Of a stretch of 17,553 bases of DNA, positions 1-7,031 are shown piece by piece. The notes beneath the pieces were generated by a model. That model had not been told where the DNA came from. It worked only from the letters and a program-made list of their open reading frames with translations, and searched no databases. The DNA is from Reyranella sp. (GTDB lineage: Bacteria > Pseudomonadota > Alphaproteobacteria > Reyranellales > Reyranellaceae), in contig SCVT01000081.1 of assembly GCA_004296815.1 (NCBI GenBank), positions 1-17,553 on the forward strand, given 5' to 3'. Each line of letters begins with the position of its first letter. Positions within the stretch are counted from its first letter, which is position 1. The position numbers and the translations under genes were made by a program.

Positions 1-242
1 GTCCGCTGTTTAGGCGGCAGCAGCGAGTGTAACGGTGTTATCGTTAGCACTTGTGAATGGCCCGTCACGGCGGAACCATACCGGGCAAAAACCGCGCCTT
101 TACCACGCTCGTCGATCCTGGTTCGCCCCCATCGACTCCGTCCCTTGCGGGTTGGAGGTGAATGGTGGAGGCGCCGGGTACTGCCCCCGGGTCCGAAACG
201 CTTATTCCACGCGGCGTTTATCGCCATAGTCGGTTTCCCGAC
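1..242 (-). ncRNA. ssrA: Two-piece (circularly permuted) alphaproteobacterial tmRNA, 3' end beyond the window
   Basis: This RNA rescues stalled ribosomes, acting as an alanyl-tRNA mimic and as a short mRNA for a degradation tag. Read on the minus strand, the acceptor piece comes first (about 242 to 163) and ends in CGCCTCC-A-CCA with the CCA at 165-163. A spacer follows at 162-131, and then the coding piece starts at 130 with GGGGGCGAACCAGGATCGAC, which resembles the 5' end of one-piece tmRNAs. The two pieces pair as a 7-bp acceptor stem (130-124 with 173-167) that keeps the G3:U wobble recognised by alanyl-tRNA synthetase. The T stem is CCGGG/CCCGG (190-186 with 178-174). A resume codon and tag reading frame lie at 48-10. 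This order, acceptor half before coding half, is the known alphaproteobacterial permutation. The 5' end at about 242 is inferred from the promoter. The end of the coding piece lies left of position 1. Confidence 0.93.
10..48 (-). other. tmRNA tag-peptide reading frame (ANDNTVTLAAAA, stop TAA)
   Basis: Reading from 48 down to 10, the codons GCT AAC GAT AAC ACC GTT ACA CTC GCT GCT GCC GCC TAA give ANDNTVTLAAAA. The ANDN start is typical of alphaproteobacterial tags. The hydrophobic, alanine-rich end fits recognition by ClpXP-type proteases. The stop codon sits in the loop of a small CCGC/GCGG hairpin, as expected for the helix after the tag. The tag ends in LAAAA rather than the more familiar LAA or VAA. 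Confidence 0.9.
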
Positions 243-248
243 ATCCCC

Positions 249-277
249 AATATAGGCGCTCCGGACGCCTTTTTGAA
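249..277 (-). promoter_or_regulatory. Probable sigma-70-type promoter of ssrA
   Basis: On the minus strand a -35-like TTCAAA (277-272) and a -10-like TATATT (254-249) are separated by 17 bp. Transcription would begin near 242, just before the acceptor piece. Each box matches the consensus at 4 or more of 6 positions. No start site has been mapped. Confidence 0.5.
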
Positions 278-290
278 GGCGACCGCAGAA

Positions 291-314
291 GTCACAAACG
301 GGGTCACAAAAGGG
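291..314. repeat. Tandem 12-bp direct repeat between ssrA promoter and thyX
   Basis: Two adjacent copies, GTCACAAACGGG (291-302) and GTCACAAAAGGG (303-314), differ at one position. They lie 14 bp upstream of the ssrA -35 box and 70 bp upstream of thyX, where a regulator of either gene could bind. On the minus strand each copy reads TTTGTGAC. A chance repeat cannot be excluded. Confidence 0.45.
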
Positions 315-384
315 GCTGTGATTTCCCCATGGTCGGGTCGGGCCGCCGCCCATAGAGTCCGCGGCCAACGAAGGAAAGCGAACG

Positions 385-1320
385 ATGCCCCTCTCCACCG
401 ACCAACAGGCCGAGATCGCCGAGGCCCGGGCCGGCGCCCAGCCGACCCTGCGCCCGATCGCTCCGGCGCTCGAGGAAATCCTCTTCCAGGCCCTGCCGGT
501 GCTCGACCACGGTTTCGTCCGCGTCGTCGACTACATGGGCGACGACGCCGCCGTCGTGCAGGCCGCCCGCGTGAGCTACGGCCGCGGCACCAAGAAGGTC
601 AGCGAGGATCGCGGCCTCATCAACTATCTCATGCGGCACCGCCACACGACGCCGTTCGAGATGTGCGAGATCAAGTACCACGTGAAGCTGCCGATCTTCG
701 TGGCGCGCCAGTGGATCCGCCATCGCACCGCCAACGTGAACGAGTACTCCGCGCGCTACTCGATCCTCGACAACGAGTTCTACGTCCCCAAGCCCGAGCA
801 TCTCGCCGCGCAGAGCAAGGCCAACCGCCAGGGCCGCGATGCTGTGCTGGCCGGCAAGGAGGCGGAGCACGTCTTCGCCCTGCTGAAGAAGGACGCCGAG
901 CTCGTCTACGAGCACTACATGGAGATGCTGAACGAGGGCGAGACGGGCGAGCCGCTCGATCCCGAACGTTCGGGGCTGGCACGCGAACTCGCCCGCATGA
1001 ACCTGTCGCTCGGCTTCTACACCCAGTGGTACTGGAAGACGAACCTGCACAATCTCATGCACTTCCTGTCGCTGCGCGCCGACGCGCATGCGCAGTACGA
1101 GATCCGCGTCTACGCCGACGTGATGATCGACACGCTGAAGCGCTGGTGCCCGATCAGCCACGACGCCTTCATGGAATACCGCATGGGCGGCACGCACCTG
1201 TCGAAGACCGGGCTCGCGATCGTGAAGCGCCTGCTGGCCGGCGAGCCCGTGGACCAGAAGTCGAGCGGCATGAGCCTGCGCGAATGGCGCGAGCTGATGG
1301 CCGCGCTCGGCCGGTCCTAG
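385..1320 (+). CDS. thyX: Flavin-dependent thymidylate synthase ThyX
   Basis: ThyX makes dTMP from dUMP using methylene-tetrahydrofolate as carbon donor and NADPH through a bound FAD. It releases tetrahydrofolate rather than dihydrofolate, so it does not need dihydrofolate reductase for recycling. The 311-residue product has the ThyX signature RHR-x7-S at 112-122 ([14 protein letters not shown]), the HTTPFE segment at 87-92, and the dUMP-binding stretch around R231 with AQYEIR at 236-241. The C-terminus contains [14 protein letters not shown]. The length is at the long end of the family because of an N-terminal arm of about 40 residues. The ATG has a purine-rich GAAGGAAAG Shine-Dalgarno upstream. 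The GNAT gene starts 10 bp after its stop, so the two may be co-transcribed. No clear -35/-10 pair was found for it. Confidence 0.97.
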   Translation: MPLSTDQQAEIAEARAGAQPTLRPIAPALEEILFQALPVLDHGFVRVVDYMGDDAAVVQAARVSYGRGTKKVSEDRGLINYLMRHRHTTPFEMCEIKYHVKLPIFVARQWIRHRTANVNEYSARYSILDNEFYVPKPEHLAAQSKANRQGRDAVLAGKEAEHVFALLKKDAELVYEHYMEMLNEGETGEPLDPERSGLARELARMNLSLGFYTQWYWKTNLHNLMHFLSLRADAHAQYEIRVYADVMIDTLKRWCPISHDAFMEYRMGGTHLSKTGLAIVKRLLAGEPVDQKSSGMSLREWRELMAALGRS

Positions 1321-1330
1321 GCGGCCGGCG

Positions 1331-1897
1331 ATGGCCGCGCCGGTCCGCGACGTCGCCCGCGATCCGGGACGGCTGCGGCTCCTGCGCGAGCGGGCGCGCG
1401 ACGACGAAGCGATCGAGGCGATGAACGAGGCGGCGTTCGGCCCCGACCGCCAGCACAAGACCGTCTATCGCCTGCGCGAGGACGTGAAGCCGATCAAGGA
1501 ACTGTGCTTCGTCGCCATCGACCAGAAGGGCCGCATGGTGGCGTCGATCCGCAACTGGCCGATCCTGGTCAACGAGCGCTGGCCGGCGATCCTGCTCGGG
1601 CCGCTCGCCATCTCGCCCGAGCTGCGTGGCCTCGGCTACGGCAAGGCGCTGATGTGGCATTCGATGGCGCAGTCGCGCATGCTCGGCCACAGCCGCATCA
1701 TCCTGGTCGGCGATCCCGAGTACTACAACCAGTTCGGCTTCCGCCGCGATCTCGCGCTGAACATCCAGCTCCCGGGCTGGGTCGAGGAGCGCCGCTTCCT
1801 GGCGCTCGAGCTGGTGGCCGGCGCCATGATCGGCGTGCACGGCATGATCGGGAAGTGGCAGCCCGGCTGGCGCCCGAAGAAGACCCGCCGCAGGTAG
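1331..1897 (+). CDS. GNAT family N-acetyltransferase (YhbS-like)
   Basis: This 188-residue protein is a predicted acetyl-CoA-dependent N-acetyltransferase; the substrate is unknown. The acetyl-CoA binding motif A is LGPLAISPELRGLGYGKALM at 89-108, with RGLGYG fitting the R/Q-x-x-G-x-G pattern. The family-typical GDPEYYNQFGFR follows at 127-138. This layout resembles the COG3153/YhbS branch. The start is 10 bp after the thyX stop with no strong ribosome-binding site, which suggests translational coupling. A later ATG at 1421 would remove the first alpha helix and is less likely. Its TAG stop directly abuts the TAG stop of the convergent mrp gene. Confidence 0.88.
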   Translation: MAAPVRDVARDPGRLRLLRERARDDEAIEAMNEAAFGPDRQHKTVYRLREDVKPIKELCFVAIDQKGRMVASIRNWPILVNERWPAILLGPLAISPELRGLGYGKALMWHSMAQSRMLGHSRIILVGDPEYYNQFGFRRDLALNIQLPGWVEERRFLALELVAGAMIGVHGMIGKWQPGWRPKKTRRR

Positions 1898-3067
1898 CTA
1901 CTGCACCACGATCTTCGGTGCGGCGCGCGGGCCCCGCTGGTTGGCGGTGAGCTGCTTCCAGACGCGGCCGGCGATGTTCTTGTAGACCTGCGCGTGGGCG
2001 CTGTCGGGCTTGGAGACCACGATGGGGTGGCCGGAGTCCGACGTCGTGCGGATGTCGAGATGCAGCGGCACCTCGCCGAGGAACGGGACGCCCATCTTGT
2101 CGGCCTCCTCGCGGGCGCCGCCATGGCCGAAGATCTCGGAGCGTTCGCCGCACTTGGGGCAGAGGAAGTAGCTCATGTTCTCGACGATGCCGAGCACCGG
2201 CACCGCAACCTTGCGGAACATGTTGAGGCCCTTGCGCGCATCGACCAGCGCGATGTCCTGCGGCGTCGAGACGATGACGGCGCCAGAGAGCGCCACCCGC
2301 TGCGCCAGGGTGAGCTGCGCATCGCCGGTGCCCGGCGGCATGTCGACCACCAGCACGTCGAGATCGCCCCACTCGACGTCGCGCAGCATCTGCTCGAGCG
2401 CGCTCGACACCATCGGGCCGCGCCAGATCATCGGCGTGTCCTCGGCCACGATGTAGCCGATCGACATCGTCTTGATGCCGTAGCGCTCGATCGGCTTCAG
2501 CGCCTTGCCGTCGATCGACTCGGGCTTCTCCTTGACGTCGAGCATCCGCGGCATCGACGGACCGTAGATGTCGGCGTCGAGCAGGCCGGTCGTCACGCCG
2601 TTGGCGGCGAGGCCCAGCGCCAGGTTGACCGCGGTGGTCGACTTGCCGACGCCGCCCTTGCCCGAGGCGACGGCGATGATGTGCTTGACGCCCGCCACGT
2701 CGATGCGGCCACCCCCACCCGTTGTCTTGGCGCCGGCCGTCTTGCCGGCGGGCGCCCCGTGGGAATGTGCATGCGAATGCGAATGACCGCCGGCGGCGGC
2801 AGGTGGCGGCGGTGCGGCCCGCTCGGACGTCATCACCGCGGTGGCGGAAAGGACGCCCGGCATGGCGCGCACGGCCTGCTCGGCGGCCTGGCGCAGCGGC
2901 TCGAGCGCGGTGCCGCGGGCCGGATCGACGTCGAGGGTGATGGCGACATGGCCGCCGCGGGTCGCCACGCCGCCCACCATGCCCAGCGCCACGACGTTCT
3001 TGCCCGTCGCCGGGTCGATGACGGTTTCGAGAACCTTGCGGACGGCCGATTCGCTTATTTCCGCCAT
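1898..3067 (-). CDS. mrp: Mrp/ApbC/NBP35-type iron-sulfur cluster carrier P-loop ATPase
   Basis: The 389-residue product is predicted to bind a [4Fe-4S] cluster between subunits and hand it to apoproteins in the cytoplasm. An N-terminal MIP18/DUF59 domain (about 5-85) is joined by a linker to the ATPase domain. That domain has the deviant Walker A GKGGVGKS at 136-143, DADIYGPS at 164-171, DMPPGTGD at 242-249, and the cluster-binding CPKC at 303-306. The linker holds the histidine-rich HSHSHAHSHG at 95-104, followed by a glycine-rich run. The reading frame stays open far upstream; I chose the ATG at 3067 because the DUF59 domain begins there and the upstream frame overlaps hflK. The gene is divergent from hflK and convergent with the GNAT gene. 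Confidence 0.95.
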   Translation of the reverse strand: MAEISESAVRKVLETVIDPATGKNVVALGMVGGVATRGGHVAITLDVDPARGTALEPLRQAAEQAVRAMPGVLSATAVMTSERAAPPPPAAAGGHSHSHAHSHGAPAGKTAGAKTTGGGGRIDVAGVKHIIAVASGKGGVGKSTTAVNLALGLAANGVTTGLLDADIYGPSMPRMLDVKEKPESIDGKALKPIERYGIKTMSIGYIVAEDTPMIWRGPMVSSALEQMLRDVEWGDLDVLVVDMPPGTGDAQLTLAQRVALSGAVIVSTPQDIALVDARKGLNMFRKVAVPVLGIVENMSYFLCPKCGERSEIFGHGGAREEADKMGVPFLGEVPLHLDIRTTSDSGHPIVVSKPDSAHAQVYKNIAGRVWKQLTANQRGPRAAPKIVVQ

Positions 3068-3111
3068 GTTCTGCTGCTTCCGCTGGCCGGCAATTTCGTG
3101 TCGCCGCTTGA

Positions 3112-3140
3112 TTGAAGGAGTGCCTGCCGTCACATATATG
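3112..3140 (+). promoter_or_regulatory. Probable hflK promoter; its -10 may be shared with mrp
   Basis: A -35-like TTGAAG (3112-3117) and a -10-like TATATG (3135-3140) are separated by 17 bp, giving a start near 3147 and a leader of about 60 nt. The -10 lies in the palindrome CATATATG (3133-3140), which also reads as a weak -10 on the minus strand toward mrp. The minus-strand -35 is poor. Confidence 0.45.
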
Positions 3141-3208
3141 CAGCGCGGCGTGAAATCAAAAGCGGACAATATGCCGGCGTGCGGCAGCGAGGGGCCCTGA
3201 GGTGAACG

Positions 3209-4414
3209 ATGGCGTGGAATAACAACGGCGGCGGCCCGTGGGGCAGCGGCGGTGGCGGCGGCAGCGGTGGCGGCGGCGGTCCCTGGGGCGGCGGTGGTGG
3301 TGGCGGAAATCGAGGCGGTGGCGGCGGTGGTCCGTTCGGCTCGCGTCGTCCGCCCGACATGGAAGACGTCATCCGCAAGGGCCAGGAGCGCCTCAAGAAC
3401 CTCATTCCCGGCGGCTTCGGCTCCTACAAGGGCATCGCCCTCGTGGTGCTGGGCGCCATCGCGATCTGGCTGGTTACCGGCTTCTTCCGCGTGCAGCCCA
3501 ACCAGCAGGCGATCCAGCTCGTGTTCGGCAAGCCCTACGGCAAGCCGGTCGAGCCCGGCCTGCACTACAACCTGCCGTCGCCGATCGGCAACGTCGTCGT
3601 GGTCAACGTGCAGGACCAGCGCCGCACCGTGATCGGCTCGCGCGGCAACCAGGTGTCGACGCCCTACAGCCGCGGACCGCGCCCGACCTCGACCGAGAAC
3701 CTGATGCTGACCGGCGACGAGAACATCGTCGACATCGAGTTCGCCGTGCTGTGGCAGATCAAGGACGTCTTCAAGTACGCCTTCGACGTGCGCAATCCCG
3801 AGGAGAACGTCCGCTCCGGCGCCGAGGCCGCGATGCGCGAGGTCATCGGCAAGTCGAACCTGCAATACGCCCAGACCGAGGGCCGCAGCCGCATCGAGCA
3901 GGACACCAAGGACCTGCTGCAGCGCATGCTCGACGAGTACGGGCTCGGTGCCCGCATCTCGCAGATCCAGCTACTGCGCGTCGACCCGCCCCAGGAGGTC
4001 ATCGCGGCGTTCCGCGACGTCCAGGCGGCGCGTGCCGACAAGGAGAAGCTGATCAACGAGGGCAACACCTACCGCAACCAGCAGCTCCCGCGCGCCAAGG
4101 GCGAGGCAGAGTCGATCGTGCAGCGCGCCGAGGCCTACAAGGCCGAGATCGTCGCGCGGGCAAACGGTGACGCCCAGCGCTTCATCCAGGTCTACGAGCA
4201 GTGGGCCAAGGCCAAGGACATCACCACCGAGCGCCTCTACCTCGACACGATGGAAGAAGTGCTGCGCAACGTGAACAAGGTGCTGGTCGACAAGAACGCC
4301 TCGGGGGCGGGCGGCGTCGTGCCGTACCTGCCGCTGCCCGAGCTCAAGTCGACCCAGCCGTCGTCGCCGCAGCCGCCGCGACCGCCGCAGCCTCTGCCGG
4401 GAGCCACGCGATGA
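3209..4414 (+). CDS. hflK: FtsH protease modulator HflK (SPFH/band-7 membrane protein)
   Basis: HflK pairs with HflC in a large inner-membrane complex, facing the periplasm, that surrounds and restrains the AAA protease FtsH. The 401-residue protein begins MAWNNNGGGPWG, typical of HflK, and has a very glycine-rich cytoplasmic tail to about residue 44. One membrane helix follows at about 75-93 (GIALVVLGAIAIWLVTGFF), then the SPFH domain to about 310 with a charged coiled-coil stretch (RADKEKLINEGNTYRNQQ). The C-terminus is proline-rich. A GAGGTG Shine-Dalgarno lies 4 nt before the ATG. The stop overlaps the hflC start by 4 bp (ATGA), so HflK and HflC are translationally coupled. Confidence 0.96.
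   Translation: MAWNNNGGGPWGSGGGGGSGGGGGPWGGGGGGGNRGGGGGGPFGSRRPPDMEDVIRKGQERLKNLIPGGFGSYKGIALVVLGAIAIWLVTGFFRVQPNQQAIQLVFGKPYGKPVEPGLHYNLPSPIGNVVVVNVQDQRRTVIGSRGNQVSTPYSRGPRPTSTENLMLTGDENIVDIEFAVLWQIKDVFKYAFDVRNPEENVRSGAEAAMREVIGKSNLQYAQTEGRSRIEQDTKDLLQRMLDEYGLGARISQIQLLRVDPPQEVIAAFRDVQAARADKEKLINEGNTYRNQQLPRAKGEAESIVQRAEAYKAEIVARANGDAQRFIQVYEQWAKAKDITTERLYLDTMEEVLRNVNKVLVDKNASGAGGVVPYLPLPELKSTQPSSPQPPRPPQPLPGATR
3227..3340 (+). repeat. Low-complexity glycine-codon tract in hflK
   Basis: This GGN-rich stretch encodes about 38 residues that are mostly glycine (residues 7-44), broken by PWG and NRG. The DNA is near-repetitive GGCGGT-type sequence and so is prone to slippage in multiples of three. 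Confidence 0.8.
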
Positions 4415-5298
4415 GCAACCGTTCGATCATCGCGCTGATCGCGCTCGCCGTGGTGGCGGTGCTGCTCACGCAGACCTTCTACACGGTCGACCCGACCAAG
4501 CAGGTCCTGGTCCGCCAGTTCGGCGCCATCGTCGGCGAGCCGAAGACCCAACCCGGCCTCTACGCCAAGATCCCGCTGGTCCAGGACATCCAGCGGATCG
4601 ACAGCCGGCTGCTCGACTACGAAGCCGAGGAGTTCGAGATCATCGCGGGCGACCAGAAGCGTCTCGTGGTCGACGCCTACGCCCGCTACAAGATCGTGGC
4701 GGCCAAGCTCTACGCCCAGACCGTGCCGGGCGGCGAAGCCGCGCTGCGCGGCCTGCTCGACTCGCTGATCAACTCCGAGATCCGCGGCGTGCTGTCATCG
4801 GTGCCGCTGCATGCGGTGCTGACCGACCAGCGCGCCAACCTGATGGACGAGATCACGCGGCGCGTGAACGGCAAGACCAAGGAGCTGGGCGTCGAGACGG
4901 TCGACGTGCGCATCAAGCGCGCCGACCTGCCCCAGGCCAACTCCCAGTCGGTCTACGCCCGCATGAAGACCGACCGCGAGCGCGAGGCCGGCCAGCTCCG
5001 CGCCGAGGGCGACGAGGAGAACGCCCGCATCAAGGCGACCGCCGACCGCGAGGTCGCGGTCCTCAAGGCGGAAGCCGGCCAGAAGGGCCAGATCCTGAAG
5101 GGCGAGGCGGACGCCTCGGCGACCGAGATCTATGCCGCGGCCTTCAACAAGGATGCGGCCTTCTACGCCTTCTACCGGCGCATGGAGGCCTACAAGCAGG
5201 CCTTCGGCTCGGGCGGCTCGACCATGCTGCTCAGCCCCGACACCGACTTCTTCCGCTACTTCAACGACCCCGCGGGGGCGATGCAGCCCAAGAAGTAG
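4411..5298 (+). CDS. hflC: FtsH protease modulator HflC (SPFH/band-7 membrane protein)
   Basis: This is the partner of HflK in the FtsH-regulating complex at the inner membrane. The product is 295 residues. A short N-terminus leads into one membrane helix at about 5-22 (SIIALIALAVVAVLLTQTF), and the SPFH domain begins with YTVDPTKQVLVRQFG. A long charged region at about 185-245 (KTDREREAGQLRAEGDEEN) is the expected coiled coil. The C-terminus has the HflC-type AFYAFYRRMEAYKQAF followed by LLSPDTDFFRYF. The ATG at 4411 is inside the hflK stop (ATGA overlap). A strong terminator follows 22 bp after the stop, so hflKC is probably a two-gene transcript separate from the Deg protease. Confidence 0.96.
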   Translation: MSNRSIIALIALAVVAVLLTQTFYTVDPTKQVLVRQFGAIVGEPKTQPGLYAKIPLVQDIQRIDSRLLDYEAEEFEIIAGDQKRLVVDAYARYKIVAAKLYAQTVPGGEAALRGLLDSLINSEIRGVLSSVPLHAVLTDQRANLMDEITRRVNGKTKELGVETVDVRIKRADLPQANSQSVYARMKTDREREAGQLRAEGDEENARIKATADREVAVLKAEAGQKGQILKGEADASATEIYAAAFNKDAAFYAFYRRMEAYKQAFGSGGSTMLLSPDTDFFRYFNDPAGAMQPKK

Positions 5299-5319
5299 GA
5301 ACGGCAAGAACCGTACCGG

Positions 5320-5359
5320 ACGGCGGCTGTGGCAGTCCTGCCACGCCGCCGTTCTTTTT
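5320..5359 (+). terminator. Rho-independent terminator after hflC
   Basis: ACGGCGGC (5320-5327) pairs with GCCGCCGT (5345-5352), and GTGGCA (5329-5334) pairs with TGCCAC (5339-5344). There is a single bulged T at 5328 and a GTCC loop. The 14-bp stem is followed by TCTTTTTG. Every stem position pairs. Confidence 0.9.
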
Positions 5360-5379
5360 GCCGGGAAAGCCCGCAAATA

Positions 5380-5392
5380 CTGAAATATTCAG
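5380..5392. repeat. Small palindrome CTGAA-ATA-TTCAG upstream of the Deg protease gene
   Basis: A perfect 5-bp inverted repeat with a 3-bp AT centre lies 117 bp before the protease start and 20 bp past the hflC terminator. It could be a regulator site. It is short enough to be chance. Confidence 0.2.
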
Positions 5393-5508
5393 CAAGATAA
5401 CGGCCTCTTTATTTGCGCCACAATCGGCCGCCATGTAGACAACAACTCTAACGCGCGGCGCCGGCCGTTCCCGACCGTTTTGGCCTTGAGCGCCGTTGGA
5501 GGTCGGAC

Positions 5509-6993
5509 GTGATTCTGGCTGATTATCAGAGTGGTTTCAGGGGTGCCGCGCTTGCGGCTGTTGCGGCTCTCGGCCTTTCGGCGGCGGAGCCCGCCTGGGC
5601 GCGACAGCCGCAGGAGAGCTTCTCCGAGCTGGTCGACAAATTGATGCCGACCGTCGTCAACATCACCACCACGCAGAACGTGCCCCAGCAGGGCCCGCGC
5701 CTGCGCGACATGCCCCAGCTTCCGCCGGGCTCGCCCTTCGAGGAGCTGTTCAAGGAGTTCTTCGACAAGCGCGGCGGCGAGGAGCAGCAGAAGCGCCGCG
5801 GCACCTCGCTCGGCTCCGGCTTCGTGATCGACGGTGACGGCTACATCGTCACCAACAACCACGTGATCCAGGGCGCCGAGGACATCACCGTCATCTTCCG
5901 CGACGACACCCAGCTCAAGGCCAAGCTGATCGGCTCCGACAGCCGCATCGACCTCGCCGTGCTCAAGGTCGAGCCGCCCAACAAGAAGCCGCTGCCGGCG
6001 GTGAAGTGGGGCGACTCCGACAAGGCGCGCGTCGGCGACTGGGTGATCGCCATCGGCAACCCGTTCGGCATGGGCCACTCGGTCACCGCCGGCATCATCT
6101 CGGCGCGCGGCCGTTCGCTGAACGACTCGCTCGACGACTACCTGCAGACCGACGCCGCCATCAACAAGGGCAACTCGGGCGGTCCGCTGTTCAACACCGA
6201 CGGCGAGGTGATCGGAGTCAACACCGCGATCTACTCGCCCTCCGGCACCAACGCGGGCCTCGCCTTCTCGATCCCCTCCAACCTCGTGAAGCAGATCGCC
6301 GACCAGCTCCGCGAGCACGGCAAGGTCAAGCGCGGCTGGATCGGTGTCAGCTACCAGAGCGTGACCGACGACATCGCCGACTCCTTCGGCCTCGACCGCG
6401 CCCGCGGCGTGCTGGTCGCCAACGTTACGGCCGACGGCCCGGCTGCCAAGGCGGGCCTGAAGCGCAACGACATCATCCTGTCCTTCGCCGGCCAGGACGT
6501 GCTCGACCTGCGCCGCTTCCCGCGCGTCGTCGCCAATGCCCGGGTCGGCGCCACCGTCGACGTCGTGGTGTGGCGCGGCGGCAAGGAAGTGCCGCTCAAG
6601 CTGCGCGTCGGCGAGCAGGAGGAGGCGGAGAAGCAGAACGTCTCCGCCCAGGGCCAGAAGAAGCCGGCCGAGCCCGACCAGCAGGTCACCTCGACCATCG
6701 AGCAGCTGGGCCTCACCCTGCAGAAGGTCACCGACCAGCTGCGCGAGCGCTACGGCCTCTCCGACCAGATCAAGGGCGTGGTCGTCACCAAGGTGGCGCC
6801 CAACAGCCCGGCCGCCGAGAAGCAGCTCCAGGCGGGCGACGTCATCCTCGAGGTCGACCAGAAGCCGGTGAGCTCGCCGCAGGAGATCACCGACCTCGTG
6901 ACCAAGCTGCAGCAGCAGAAGAAGAAGTCGGTGCTGCTGTTCGTCGAACGCCAGGGCGACCCGCGCTTCGCCGCGCTCCGCCTGACCAAGTAG
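5509..6993 (+). CDS. Periplasmic Deg/HtrA (Do) serine endoprotease with two PDZ domains
   Basis: This protease degrades or holds misfolded envelope proteins. The 494-residue product has an N-terminal export signal (AALAAVAALGLSAAEPAWA, cleavage probably near residue 31), a trypsin-like domain with catalytic H118 (VTNNHVI), D148 (SRIDLAVL) and S223 (GNSGGP), then PDZ1 at about 275-366 and PDZ2 at about 395-485. The start is GTG, supported by GGAGG 6 nt upstream. A weak promoter TTGCGC-17-TAGACA lies at 5413-5441; I see no clear sigma-E-type promoter. The hflKC-Deg neighbourhood is common in Alphaproteobacteria and fits a joint role in membrane protein quality control. DegP versus DegQ cannot be decided from sequence alone. 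Confidence 0.95.
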   Translation: MILADYQSGFRGAALAAVAALGLSAAEPAWARQPQESFSELVDKLMPTVVNITTTQNVPQQGPRLRDMPQLPPGSPFEELFKEFFDKRGGEEQQKRRGTSLGSGFVIDGDGYIVTNNHVIQGAEDITVIFRDDTQLKAKLIGSDSRIDLAVLKVEPPNKKPLPAVKWGDSDKARVGDWVIAIGNPFGMGHSVTAGIISARGRSLNDSLDDYLQTDAAINKGNSGGPLFNTDGEVIGVNTAIYSPSGTNAGLAFSIPSNLVKQIADQLREHGKVKRGWIGVSYQSVTDDIADSFGLDRARGVLVANVTADGPAAKAGLKRNDIILSFAGQDVLDLRRFPRVVANARVGATVDVVVWRGGKEVPLKLRVGEQEEAEKQNVSAQGQKKPAEPDQQVTSTIEQLGLTLQKVTDQLRERYGLSDQIKGVVVTKVAPNSPAAEKQLQAGDVILEVDQKPVSSPQEITDLVTKLQQQKKKSVLLFVERQGDPRFAALRLTK

Positions 6994-7003
6994 TCTGCGT
7001 GAC

Positions 7004-7031
7004 GTGAAGGTCGGCGTCAGCCGACCTTCAC
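7004..7031. terminator. Perfect 12-bp hairpin between convergent Deg and MDR genes
   Basis: GTGAAGGTCGGC (7004-7015) and GCCGACCTTCAC (7020-7031) form an uninterrupted 12-bp stem with loop GTCA. The hairpin covers the last codons of the minus-strand oxidoreductase gene, and the stop codon TGA lies in the loop. There is no T-run on either side, so it is not a classic intrinsic terminator. It may mark or protect the 3' ends of both convergent transcripts. Confidence 0.5.

Noticed and set aside
254..274. A plus-strand terminator look-alike, AGGCG-(7 nt)-CGCCT followed by TTTTT
   Set aside because: It lies inside the ssrA promoter between the -35 and -10 boxes, the stem is only 5 bp, and no plus-strand gene ends before it.
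162..1424. A long plus-strand frame covering the tmRNA and thyX
   Set aside because: It runs through the tmRNA gene and out of frame through thyX, with an Arg/Pro-rich translation typical of a GC-rich shadow frame.
3068..3865. N-terminal extension of Mrp upstream of the chosen ATG
   Set aside because: The extension would lie antisense to hflK, and the DUF59 domain starts at the ATG at 3067.
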